The notes under the pieces are model-generated. The model ran no database searches. It was given only the letters and a program-made list of their open reading frames with translations, and had not been told where the DNA came from. DNA of 41,357 bases from Nemertoderma westbladi (Eukaryota > Xenacoelomorpha > Nemertodermatida > Nemertodermatidae), in contig JAUCBJ010000037.1 of the NCBI GenBank assembly GCA_032718475.1, forward strand, positions 1 to 41,357, in the 5' to 3' direction. The translations under genes were made by a program, and so were the position numbers. Below are positions 12,054-25,400 of this stretch, one piece after another (within the stretch, counting starts at the first letter, position 1; each line of letters opens with the position of its first letter).

Positions 12054-13334
12054 GGTAAGATGCTTTTACTTTTAAGAAATAATCCTCTTAACAATGCGAG
12101 CTATTTAATCCGGTAATCTGTCAAACGCAATCAGTCCTATTCTGACCATCATTATAAAGATAATTATTTTGATACAGGTACAGAGTACAGAGTATTTCAT
12201 ATTTTAAATAAAGCTATACTTGGAAACTAAAAAAATCCACTCAAACTATTAAAATTTGATTTATCTTTTGGCGCTTACAGATTTTTCAATCTATTTTTAC
12301 CTGGAATGTTTGTTTTAAGATCAATAATAACAAATTTTCCTGCGAAATAATTGCGATCTGTGTTTTATCACACCGTAATTGCAGCGGAAAATACATCGAT
12401 TTGGGTTATTGGAAAACATTGATTTGAGTCAACATACACTGCGTGTAACTAAGTGTTCGTTTATGAATTGGACTCTACAATGTATATCGAACAGTGTTTT
12501 AGAAAGTTCGGAAAGTTCCCCACTGTGTTATAAAGTGCTACTTTATCAGGATTCCAAAGCCGGCAGAGTGAAGAAATTTCCCAAAGTGTGTTTGTTGGTT
12601 TCCATAATGTACAGTATTTGTTAGGCCGTAAATACAAATCCTATAATGTTGTTTTCCATGCTTTTTGTCTACACAAAAAACACTCAATCATGATATTAAT
12701 TAATGTAATTAATAGACCTTATGTTAGTATCTTTTATAATTTTAGTCGACTACACACACATAGTAGGAAATAATAATAATATGTCCACCAATATTATTTT
12801 TTGAAGTTATATTATAATTAATTGGCAACAGTTAGGGGTATCCATAGTAACAATGGACAATGCCCAAGGTTGTGAGTATGATCGTAACGCGACAGATGTC
12901 GCTCTACTTTATCAGACCAACTAAATGAATTACTGTAGTAGTACGGTATAACTGGTATAATTATTGTTTGAGCAAGAAGCATTAAATGTTACTGTCAATA
13001 ATAGTTACTATTTCCTGCCAAAGTGAATGTAGATTTTATTGAAATTAAAACCGAAATACTGTAAGCATTTTACAGTCGGGAGGAAATACTGATTATATTT
13101 AGTTTGTATATTTTCATAAATCCTTCTTTCGGAAACAAAACCATTGCCCCTAAGGTGTAAGTGAGTAATGCGTAAATATAAATACTGAAGACCTATAGAA
13201 AATCTATTGTTTGAGTATTTATTTACTGTATGTGGGCCTAATTAGCCTCACTTAGCTCGAAGTAAATATTAATTATATCTGTTTATTTATTAGAATTTAA
13301 CTGCTCATAATAGTTAGGCTTATATGATTAAAAA
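12054..13334. other. Possible leader intron or intergenic DNA, nothing recognised
   Basis: AT-rich. Short open frames at 12379-12773 overlap in two frames and resemble no protein. There are no repeats or RNA genes I can support. Confidence 0.4.
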
Positions 13335-13452
13335 ATGTCTGGAAATTTGGAAAAAACATCTTCAACTAGAAGCCTTCTGGACGACTTCCCACTGTTCCAG
13401 AAACTTCCGGCATCCTGGTTCATGGAGGTCTGGGACCATTATGATGAAAACG
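13335..13452 (+). CDS. SCGN: EF-hand gene, coding exon 1
   Basis: This exon encodes residues 1-39 plus the first base of codon 40. The ATG has a run of A before it (A at -3). It ends in the first half of EF loop 1 (HYDEN) at donor G/GTAAGT. The hydrophobic helix (LPASWFMEVWDHYD) matches the first helix of secretagogin. An upstream in-frame ATG is not available in this frame. Confidence 0.88.
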
Positions 13453-16400
13453 GTAAGTCATTGTGTCAGCATGTTGTGTTCTAGAACTAAATATTGTAGC
13501 CCACGTTTTTTATTTAACGCGGAATGCCAGGACTAGCCGGGGTATCCTAGTGTTTTGGTTGTACCTGTACCATCTACCGATGTTCCCCTGTGGTCGCCCA
13601 CCTCATAGCTAAACCTGGTTAAATTCCTAGATTTCACTTCTTTACATGAAACGGATTTTTATTTCAGATAACGGTTACCTTGAAGGTCTGGAGTTGGAAA
13701 AGTTCTTGAAAGACTTAAGTACAAAGCTTGCCGGGAAGGTTAGTTCAATTAATTCGGTACAAAGCTTGCCGGGAAGGTTAGTTCAATTAATTCGGTACAA
13801 AGCTTGCCGGGAAGGTTAGTTCAATTAATTCAGTACAAAGCTTGCCGGGAAGGTTAGTTCAATTAATTCGGTACAAAGCTTGCCGGGAAGGTTAGTTCAA
13901 TTAATTCAGTACAAAGCTTGCCGGGAAGGTTAGTTCAATTAATTCAGTACAAAGCTTGCCGGGAAGGTTAGTTCAATTAATTCAGTACAAAGCTTGCCGG
14001 GAAGGTTAGTTCAATTAATTCAGTACAAAGCTTGCCGGGAAGGTTAGTTCAATTAATTCAGTACAAAGCTTGCCGGGAAGGTTAGTTCAATTAATTCGGT
14101 ACAAAGCTTGCCGGGAAGGTTAGTTCAATTAATTCAGTACAAAGCTTGCCGGGAAGGTTAGTTCAATTAATTCGGTACAAAGCTTGCCGGGAAGGTTAGT
14201 TCAATTAATTCAGTACAAAGCTTGCCGGGAAGGTTAGTTCAATTAATTCAGTACAAAGCTTGCCGGGAAGGTTAGTTCAATTAATTCAGTACAAAGCTTG
14301 CCGGGAAGGTTAGTTCAATTAATTCAGTACAAAGCTTGCCGGGAAGGTTAGTTCAATTAATTCAGTACAAAGCTTGCCGGGAAGGTTAGTTCAATTAATT
14401 CAGTACAAAGCTTGCCGGGAAGGTTAGTTCAATTAATTCAGTACAAAGCTTGCCGGGAAGGTTAGTTCAATTAATTCAGTACAAAGCTTGCCGGGAAGGT
14501 TAGTTCAATTAATTCAGTACAAAGCTTGCCGGGAAGGTTAGTTCAATTAATTCAGTACAAAGCTTGCCGGGAAGGTTAGTTCAATTAATTCAGTACAAAG
14601 CTTGCCGGGAAGGTTAGTTCAATTAATTCAGTACAAAGCTTGCCGGGAAGGTTAGTTCAATTAATTCAGTACAAAGCTTGCCGGGAAGGTTAGTTCAATT
14701 AATTCAGTACAAAGCTTGCCGGGAAGGTTAGTTCAATTAATTCAGTACAAAGCTTGCCGGGAAGGTTAGTTCAATTAATTCAGTACAAAGCTTGCCGGGA
14801 AGGTTAGTTCAATTAATTCAGTACAAAGCTTGCCGGGAAGGTTAGTTCAATTAATTCAGTACAAAGCTTGCCGGGAAGGTTAGTTCAATTAATTCAGTAC
14901 AAAGCTTGCCGGGAAGGTTAGTTCAATTAATTCAGTACAAAGCTTGCCGGGAAGGTTAGTTCAATTAATTCAGTACAAAGCTTGCCGGGAAGGTTAGTTC
15001 AATTAATTCAGTACAAAGCTTGCCGGGAAGGTTAGTTCAATTAATTCAGTACAAAGCTTGCCGGGAAGGTTAGTTCAATTAATTCAGTACAAAGCTTGCC
15101 GGGAAGGTTAGTTCAATTAATTCAGTACAAAGCTTGCCGGGAAGGTTAGTTCAATTAATTCAGTACAAAGCTTGCCGGGAAGGTTAGTTCAATTAATTCA
15201 GTACAAAGCTTGCCGGGAAGGTTAGTTCAATTAATTCAGTACAAAGCTTGCCGGGAAGGTTAGTTCAATTAATTCAGTACAAAGCTTGCCGGGAAGGTTA
15301 GTTCAATTAATTCAGTACAAAGCTTGCCGGGAAGGTTAGTTCAATTAATTCAGTACAAAGCTTGCCGGGAAGGTTAGTTCAATTAATTCAGTACAAAGCT
15401 TGCCGGGAAGGTTAGTTCAATTAATTCAGTACAAAGCTTGCCGGGAAGGTTAGTTCAATTAATTCAGTACAAAGCTTGCCGGGAAGGTTAGTTCAATTAA
15501 TTCAGTACAAAGCTTGCCGGGAAGGTTAGTTCAATTAATTCAGTACAAAGCTTGCCGGGAAGGTTAGTTCAATTAATTCAGTACAAAGCTTGCCGGGAAG
15601 GTTAGTTCAATTAATTCAGTACAAAGCTTGCCGGGAAGGTTAGTTCAATTAATTCAGTACAAAGCTTGCCGGGAAGGTTAGTTCAATTAATTCAGTACAA
15701 AGCTTGCCGGGAAGGTTAGTTCAATTAATTCAGTACAAAGCTTGCCGGGAAGGTTAGTTCAATTAATTCAGTACAAAGCTTGCCGGGAAGGTTAGTTCAA
15801 TTAATTCAGTACAAAGCTTGCCGGGAAGGTTAGTTCAATTAATTCAGTACAAAGCTTGCCGGGAAGGTTAGTTCAATTAATTCAGTACAAAGCTTGCCGG
15901 GAAGGTTAGTTCAATTAATTCAGTACAAAGCTTGCCGGGAAGGTTAGTTCAATTAATTCAGTACAAAGCTTGCCGGGAAGGTTAGTTCAATTAATTCAGT
16001 ACAAAGCTTGCCGGGAAGGTTAGTTCAATTAATTCAGTACAAAGCTTGCCGGGAAGGTTAGTTCAATTAATTCAGTACAAAGCTTGCCGGGAAGGTTAGT
16101 TCAATTAATTCAGTACAAAGCTTGCCGGGAAGGTTAGTTCAATTAATTCAGTACAAAGCTTGCCGGGAAGGTTAGTTCAATTAATTCAGTACAAAGCTTG
16201 CCGGGAAGGTTAGTTCAATTAATTCAGTACAAAGCTTGCCGGGAAGGTTAGTTCAATTAATTCAGTACAAAGCTTGCCGGGAAGGTTAGTTCAATTAATT
16301 CAGTACAAAGCTTGCCGGGAAGGTTAGTTCAATTAATTCAGTACAAAGCTTGCCGGGAAGGTTAGTTCAATTAATTCAGTACAAAGCTTGCCGGGAAGGT

Positions 16401-19400
16401 TAGTTCAATTAATTCAGTACAAAGCTTGCCGGGAAGGTTAGTTCAATTAATTCAGTACAAAGCTTGCCGGGAAGGTTAGTTCAATTAATTCAGTACAAAG
16501 CTTGCCGGGAAGGTTAGTTCAATTAATTCAGTACAAAGCTTGCCGGGAAGGTTAGTTCAATTAATTCAGTACAAAGCTTGCCGGGAAGGTTAGTTCAATT
16601 AATTCAGTACAAAGCTTGCCGGGAAGGTTAGTTCAATTAATTCAGTACAAAGCTTGCCGGGAAGGTTAGTTCAATTAATTCAGTACAAAGCTTGCCGGGA
16701 AGGTTAGTTCAATTAATTCAGTACAAAGCTTGCCGGGAAGGTTAGTTCAATTAATTCAGTACAAAGCTTGCCGGGAAGGTTAGTTCAATTAATTCAGTAC
16801 AAAGCTTGCCGGGAAGGTTAGTTCAATTAATTCGGTACAAAGCTTGCCGGGAAGGTTAGTTCAATTAATTCAGTACAAAGCTTGCCGGGAAGGTTAGTTC
16901 AATTAATTCAGTACAAAGCTTGCCGGGAAGGTTAGTTCAATTAATTCAGTACAAAGCTTGCCGGGAAGGTTAGTTCAATTAACTCAGTACAAAGCTTGCC
17001 GGGAAGGTTAGTTCAATTAATTCAGTACAAAGCTTGCCGGGAAGGTTAGTTCAATTAATTCGGTACAAAGCTTGCCGGGAAGGTTAGTTCAATTAATTCG
17101 GTACAAAGCTTGCCGGGAAGGTTAGTTCAATTAATTCAGTACAAAGCTTGCCGGGAAGGTTAGTTCAATTAATTCAGTACAAAGCTTGCCGGGAAGGTTA
17201 GTTCAATTAATTCGGTACAAAGCTTGCCGGGAAGGTTAGTTCAATTAATTCAGTACAAAGCTTGCCGGGAAGGTTAGTTCAATTAATTCGGTACAAAGCT
17301 TGCCGGGAAGGTTAGTTCAATTAATTCAGTACAAAGCTTGCCGGGAAGGTTAGTTCAATTAATTCAGTACAAAGCTTGCCGGGAAGGTTAGTTCAATTAA
17401 TTCTATTACTTATTTTTAGCTACTACAGTAACTAATATTTAAAAACGAACAGAAGTTTGATTTGTGGATTCTTCAACGATAGTTGCGGACCAAGCAAGAC
17501 CTTGGAGGGGAGGGTAGGGGTATGGGGGGGGGGGGGATTAGATGGTACGATAGGGGTGATATATAGGGGGTTATTGAAAGGTGAAAAATTTGAAGTGAAA
17601 ATTAGAATATCAGTGCTAATATTCCACAACATGTAATACTACGTAATAACTATTTACTTGTATGCTTGTATGTAAAGTAGAACTTTGGGGTGTGATGATC
17701 CGAGTGGCTTTGTTACACGAACGAACGTTAGTGAGTGAGTGAAAATAAAGCCACGAGGATCAGAACACTGTAAAGTACTTTGTAACAAGTATGTATGTAG
17801 TTTTATTCCAAAATTTTAATATTACGAAATGATTGTACATATACATGATAAGTGATAGAAACTGCACAAATTATATTAGTTACTGTATAAATAAATGTAA
17901 AAATGACATAAATTATGTTATAAATAAGTTAGCTTATATTTATGGTGGCGTTTGGAGCAATATTATAATAATATAGCTAGGCCCTACTGGTTATTGATAG
18001 CTATACCCCGCCTACCGGTAGGTAATGCAGTAGGCCTATCTGGCTGTCAGGCAAATTTCCACCTATTGTTTACGTGGTATCCAATGACGGCGTTAAGTAA
18101 TGTCCCATCAGTGGACTGGACATTACTTAACGCCGTCATGGGTTACCACGTAAACAATAACACCAAATACAATACTAAATGTACAGGCCAATACAATGCT
18201 GTAATGTTCTCTAAAGTCTTTCATACACTGAGGTCGATAAAATGAGGACCAGTTGAATTACGGGGGGGAAAAACAAAGGAGTGACGCCCCGCCCACCCAC
18301 CCTTATCTTCTTGTAACAGCTATCGAAAAAGCAGCCTTTGGGTAAGCTCCGCCTTCTACCGACTGTTTTCATGAACATGCTGGTTTGCTTTTGCTTGCTA
18401 TAGATATTATATAGGCATGCTGTTGTTTCGCTACGCAAGAGATAAATCATCATTTTTAGTGCCGCCCTTCCGTCCGTAGTCGGCAATGATAAAGTCAACA
18501 TAATAATTTGTACAAAACATCTAACATGTTGGGAGTTTGGGAGGAACTTCAACTTCCAAGCATCCAACTTATTAATCCAAATCGTCTTAAATCTTATTAT
18601 GCAAAGGGAAATGGAAGCCAATTAAATTAAATATCCTTGATTAACGTCGTACACAGTACGAATGCCGAAATTTTGTCAATATAAGCTGACATGAATGACT
18701 GGAAGGATAATTTAGAAAGCAATGGTGACAGGCAATCATTGGACCATGGGTTGATTATGCAGCTAGTGGTACATTCTAATTCCCTGCAAGGGAATTTAAA
18801 CTGTTGCTTGCCATCAAAAAGTGAATTATTTAAAAACGAGTAATATTTTTCTTCCTGGAGCTCCATAAAGAGGGGGGGGGGGGGGGGGGATACTTTAAAT
18901 TCATTCCTCTCCAGACATCGACGCAAATAACAGCTGATTACGAGCGACAATTGATCTGTAACCTGTGCTATTGACTTTTTTAACAACCGTAATTTGTAAA
19001 CATATGTAGGCCTATGTAACTTTACGTTGTCAATAGTTAATATATTTTTTTCACATTGGGTAAATGATGTTGAAAGGTAGGTCTAATATATATTTGAAAA
19101 CTGGTATGATTATCTAATTATATATTTCACTGGAAATAAAATAGCCGCTGACCACGTCGTATAATTTGACGAGCAGGCGAGATCAATGGTAAAAAATTAA
19201 GGGCTTATAAGGGGAATAAAGCTAATTTATTTTGAGGTAAAATTAAAATTAATTCTTAAAATGGGTAACTGGTAATTTATATTAGGTTTTCATTCGAAAT
19301 AATTCATTTTATCACACGGTATTATGCTATGTGTCTCTGTGGCGCAATCGGCTAGCGCGTTAGACTGTTAATCTAAAGGTTGGTGGTTCGAGCCCACCCA

Positions 19401-22400
19401 GGGACGATGCCATTTTGTAATACTTATATTATTTGTTTTACTCAAAATAATACTCCCGGTACTTAACTTAATTAAGTTAAGTACCGGGAGTATTATTTTG
19501 AGTCTTAGTCAATATTTATTTTGAATGGGTAATAATATATTACTTATGCCATTTCAAAAAATCGGTAACAGGCATATTATTTGGGATGCAGTCAACCTTT
19601 TAAAATATTATGTTGACTGTATAATTTTATACAGTCAACATAATATTTGAAAAAGTTGACTGCATCCCAAATAATATGCCTGTTACCGATTTTTTGAAAT
19701 GGCATAAGTAATATATTATTACCCATTCAAAATAAATATTGACTAAGACGTATACTTTTATAGCTTTAAGAAGTATACGCTCCACGATTATTGTTCTTGG
19801 TTGGTCTGCTGATTGACTTTTTTTTATTAGAAGATCATGCCACTGTAATCTTTTACGTTGATACTGAACACTTTTAATTTTCCGAGATGGGATATGCGTC
19901 CGTCAATTGGGAGTGATTGGGAGTCATTGGGAGTGATGCTATTGATTCAATCAACATTCAACCCTGTACAAGGGAAAATAACCGTACATGAAATATTCTT
20001 GTATAAGAACCAAGATCAAAATATTGTCTTATATTGTCATTATATATTCAACGTGCTACCAATTTCAATAATTTTGTTTTAACTATTATGGCATTATATA
20101 ATGTAAACCTACCGTCCCAATCGATATTACAGGTTCCTCAGGATTCCGAATTACAAAAAATGAAGAAGAAACTTATGAAGAAGTACGATAAAGCGGGTGA
20201 TGGTAGAATATCTCTAGAAGAGGTTAGTGGCTGGGTGGGTGATGGTAGAATATCTCTAGAAGAGGTTAGTGGCTGGGTGGGTGATGGTAGAATATCTCTA
20301 GAAGAGGTTAGTGGCTGGGTGGGTGATGGTAGAATATCTCTAGAAGAGGTTAGTGGCTGGGTGGGTGATGGTAGAATATCTCTAGAAGAGGTTAGTGGCT
20401 GGGTGGGTGATGGTAGAATATCTCTAGAAGAGGTTAGTGGCTGGTTGCGTGGGTGATGGTAGAATATCTCTAGAAGAGGTTAGTGGTTGGGTGGGTGATG
20501 GTAGAATATCTCTAGAAGAGGTTAGTGGCTGGGTGGGTGATGGTAGAATATCTCTAGAAGAGGTTAGTGGCTGGTTGCGTGGGTGATGGTAGAATATCTC
20601 TAGAAGAGGTTAGTGGCTGGGTGGGTGATGGTAGAATATCTCTAGAAGAGGTTAGTGGTTGGGTGGGTGATGGTAGAATATCTCTAGAAGAGGTTAGTGG
20701 CTGGGTGGGTGATGGTAGAATATCTCTAGAAGAGGTTAGTGGCTGGGTGGGTGATGGTAGAATATCTCTAGAAGAGGTTAGTGGCTGGGTGGGTGATGGT
20801 AGAATATCTCTAGAAGAGGTTAGTGGCTGGGTGGGTGATGGTAGAATATCTCTAGAAGAGGTTAGTGGCTGGTTGCGTGGGTGATGGTAGAATATCTCTA
20901 GAAGAGGTTAGTGGTTGGGTGGGTGATGGTAGAATATCTCTAGAAGAGGTTAGTGGCTGGGTGGGTGATGGTAGAATATCTCTAGAAGAGGTTAGTGGCT
21001 GGTTGCGTGGGTGATGGTAGAATATCTCTAGAAGAGGTTAGTGGCTGGGTGGGTGATGGTAGAATATCTCTAGAAGAGGTTAGTGGTTGGGTGGGTGATG
21101 GTAGAATATCTCTAGAAGAGGTTAGTGATTGGGTGGGTGATGGTAGAATATCTCTAGAAGAGGTTAGTGGCTGGGTGGGTGGGTGATGGTAGAATATCTC
21201 TAGAAGAGGTTAGTGGCTGGGTGGGTGATGGTAGAATTTCTCTAGAAGAGGTTAGTGGCTGGGTGGGTGATGGTAGAATATCTCTAGAAGAGGTTAGTGG
21301 TTGGGTGGGTGATGGTAGAATTTCTCTAGAAGAGGTTAGCGGCTGGGTGGGTGATGGTAGAATATCTCTAGAAGAGGTTAGTGGTTGGGTGGGTGATGGT
21401 AGAATTTCTCTAGAAGAGGTTAGCGGCTGGGTGGGTGATGGTAGAATATCTCTAGAAGAGGTTAGTGGCTGGGTGGGTGATGGTAGAATATCTCTAGAAG
21501 AGGTTAGTGGCTGGGTGGGTGATGGTAGAATATCTCTAGAAGAGGTTAGTGGTTGGGTGGGTGATGGTAGAATTTCTCTAGAAGAGGTTAGCGGCTGGGT
21601 GGGTGATGGTAGAATTTCTCTAGAAGAGGTTAGCGGCTGGGTGGGTGATGGTAGAATATCTCTAGAAGAGGTTAGTGATTGGGTGGGTGATGGTAGAATA
21701 TCTCTAGAAGAGGTTAGTGGCTGGGTGGGTGATGGTAGAATATCTCTAGAAGAGGTTAGTGGCTGGGTGGGTGATGGTAGAATATCTCTAGAAGAGGTTA
21801 GTGGTTGGGTGGGTGATGGTAGAATTTCTCTAGAAGAGGTTAGTGGCTGGGTGGGTGATGGTAGAATTTCTTTAGAAGAGGTTAGTGGTTGGGTGGGTGG
21901 GTGATGGAAGAATATCTCTAGAAGAGGTTAGTGATTGGGTGGGTGATGGAAGAATATCTCTAGAAGAGGTTAGTGATTAGGTGGCTGATGGTAGAATATA
22001 TCTAGAAGATGTTAGTGGCTGGGTGGGTGATGGTAGAATATATCTAGAAGAGGTTAGTGGCTGGGTGGGTGATGGTAGAATATCTCTAGAAGATGTTAGT
22101 GGCTGGGTGGGTGATGGTAGAATATATCTAGAAGAGGTTAGTGGCTGGGTGGGTGATGGTAGAATATCTCTAGAAGAGGTTAGTGGCTGGGTGGGTGATG
22201 GTAGAATTTCTCTAGAAGAGGTTAGTGGCTGGGTGGGTGATGGTAGAATATCTCTAGAAGAGGTTAGTGGCTGGGTGGGTGATGGTAGAATATATCTATC
22301 TATAATATGTCTAATCTATCTTTAAGTTGAACATAAATTGCTCTTTTCGCTGGAAACAGACAAGAAATGGCATCACCATTAAACTTGAAATTCTCGCTAA

Positions 22401-25400
22401 CACATATGGGAGTAACTACCCTGTTGGGGGCCTTTACATAAGTAAACTCAGTAATGCAACTCGGGTGAGTTTCAAGCACAGATATGATTTTGTTTCTAAT
22501 TTCCTCAGCTGTATCTATGCTACAGAAATCGAGCATGCAATGCTTCACTATGTTAGAATGTTTGATAGTAATTAATTCATCTTTATAATGCTTCCCACGT
22601 ACTACAACCATTGCCTTACTGAAAGTCGTTGCTGCTGGCCTTCCACGGGGAGAAGAAAGACGTGCACGAGATGGAGTTATTCGTCGTCGGCTTACTGACC
22701 CAGTTGGAACCGATGCATATGGTGCAAATTGACGATTTAGTTCAGCTATTAACTCACGCCTATTTGAACTAGGAACTGAAGCAATATCGCAACTGGTGCC
22801 ACAATGTGAACAAAACTTATCCTCAGCACTAAGAGTTTTACTGCAATTCTGGCAGATCATAGTTCTGCATTGACGGCGGGAAATTGTCAAATATTTTTTC
22901 AAGCTACAAATGCAATCTGTCAATAATATTTTCCTAATAAATGTTTTATATTGTAAAGTATGTAGGCTTCTACATACGGTGGCTGAATTCCAAAATTAAT
23001 TATTAGAATGAAATGGTGACTTACATGTGGTGGTGAACAGGCATTATTCCTTGGCTTAACGGGCGCAGTGGCAGTACGGCTAATGTCGCATTACGGAAAG
23101 TCGCGTTACGGCTAATCTCTCAAAAATTTAGCTGTAACGCGACAATTAGCCGTAACGCGACAATTAGCCGCAACGCGACTTTTAGAGTAGCCGTACCGCG
23201 ACTTTGAAAGTCGCGTTACAGCTAATCTCTCATAAAATTAGCCGTAACGAGACATTAGCCGTAACGAGACCACACCGCTTAACGAGCCTAAAAGATTCTC
23301 CCATTCATAATATAATTAATTTTGGCCCAATTCAGCCAACGTATCAACAGCATAATACTAATAATGGCCCATGTGAAGAATACCAGACTTTCTGCCGTTA
23401 TATTTCACTTTGCGGTTACCCCCCATGTGAAGAATACCAGGTTTTGACCAAAAACACAGGTTACAGAAGGGCTGAATTTAACCAAAACAATAAACGAAAT
23501 AGTATATGTATGTACAGGTTATAAGACAGAAATAAACGCATATAAAACATTTATTAAAGATAAATTTAAAAAAAATTAAAAATCTTAATATAAAATTCCA
23601 ATAAAAGGTCGTCCGAAAAGTGAAATCCTGGTATTCTTCACATGGGCGTATGGGCGCAAATTATAAACTGTAACACTTAATATAGTACATCAATTTAATG
23701 GTTTGTTGAATTATTAATTTTTATTGAATTTAAAAGAATCACATTAAGTAGAAATCATGCATCTGACTACTGCTAAACAAAAATTCAGTCCAGAATAGGG
23801 ACCGCCGCGCCGCGCGGCTATTGTACCAAAGTACAAATACAATATTGCAACTCTGGCTTGTATAAACAAACATGCTACCCTAAACTCGACACGACGCCCC
23901 TTAATACAGACAGGAGGCAGAGATAATGTTACGGTATGCTGAAATGAATGATATAGAAAGAAGGCCTATTTAATACCTATTATATATATCCCTATTGCAC
24001 CTATAAGGGTATTTCCTCTGCTGCTATTGGATGGCCGTTTCCTACTGTCCCAATTAACAGCCAATCGCGATTTTTTTCGCGAGATGTGTATTTTTCTCGC
24101 GAGTTTAATCATTTATCTCGCGAGATTAATTATTTTCTCGCGAGTTTAATCATTTATCTCGCGAGATTAATTATTTTCTCGCGAGTTTAATCATTTATCT
24201 CGCGAGATTAATTATTTTCTCGCGAGATTAATTATTTTCTCGCGAGTTTAATTATTTTCTCGCGAGTTTAATCATTTATCTCGCGAGATTAATTATTTTC
24301 TCGTGGGATTAATTATTTTCTCGCGAGTTTAATCATTTATCTCGCGAGATTAATTATTTTCTCGCGAGTTTAATCATTTATCTCGCGAGATTAATTATTT
24401 TCTCGCGAGTTGAATCATTTATCTCGCGAGATTAATTATTTTCTCGCGTGTTTAATCATTTATCTCGCGAGATTAATTATTTTCTCGCGAGTTTAATCAT
24501 TTATCTCGCGAGATTAATTATTTTCTCGCGAGATTAATCATTTATCTCGCGAGTTTAATCATTTATCTCGCGAGATTAATTATTTTCTCGCGAGTTTAAT
24601 CATTTATCTCGCGAGATTAATCATTTATCTCGCGAGTTTAATCATTTATCTCGCGAGATTAATTATTTTCTCGCGAGTTTAATCATTTATCTCGCGAGAT
24701 TAATTATTTTCTCGCGAGTTTAATCATTTATCTCGCGAGATTAATTATTTTCTCGCGAGTTTAATCATTTATCTCGCGAGATTAATTATTTTCTCGCGAG
24801 TTTAATCATTTATCTCGCGAGTTTAATCATTTATCTCGCGAGATTAATTATTTTCTCGCGAGTTTAATCATTTATCTCGCGAGATTAATTATTTTCTCGC
24901 GAGTTGAATTATTTATCTCGCGAGATTAATTATTTTCTCGCGTGTTTAATCATTTATCTCGCGAGATTAATTATTTTCTCGCGAGTTTAATCATTTATCT
25001 CGCGAGATTAATTATTTTCTCGCGAGATTAATCATTTATCTCGCGAGTTTAATCATTTATCTCGCGAGATTAATTATTTTCTCGCGAGTTTAATCATTTA
25101 TCTCGCGAGATTAATTATTTTCTCGCGAGTTTAATCATTTATCTCGCGAGATTAATTATTTTCTCGCGAGTTTAATCATTTATCTCGCGAGATTAATTAT
25201 TTTCTCGCGAGTTTAATCATTTATCTCGCGAGATTAATTATTTTCTCGCGAGTTTAATCATTTATCTCGCGAGATTAATTATTTTCTCGCGAGTTTAATC
25301 ATTTATCTCGCGAGATTAATTATTTTCTCGCGAGTTTAATCATTTATCTCGCGAGATTAATTATTTTCTCGCGAGTTTAATCACTTATCTCGCGAGATTA

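Larger units (their letters stand above)
17405..19332. other. Rest of intron 2: inverted repeats and low-complexity runs
   Basis: No exon of the host gene. It holds G runs (17524-17536, 18872-18889), a short foldback (17697-17711 against 17747-17761), a larger foldback and a possible transposase scar, both listed separately. Open minus-strand frames at 18211-18621 and 18627-18986 have no clear homologue beyond that scar. Confidence 0.5.

Noticed and set aside
13719-17404. CRISPR-like array
   Set aside because: The copies are directly tandem without unique spacers, and the setting is a eukaryotic intron.
18211-18986. Two minus-strand frames (136 and 119 codons) as genes
   Set aside because: No start context, splice support or full-length similarity. 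At most a short hAT transposase-like scar near 18420-18560.
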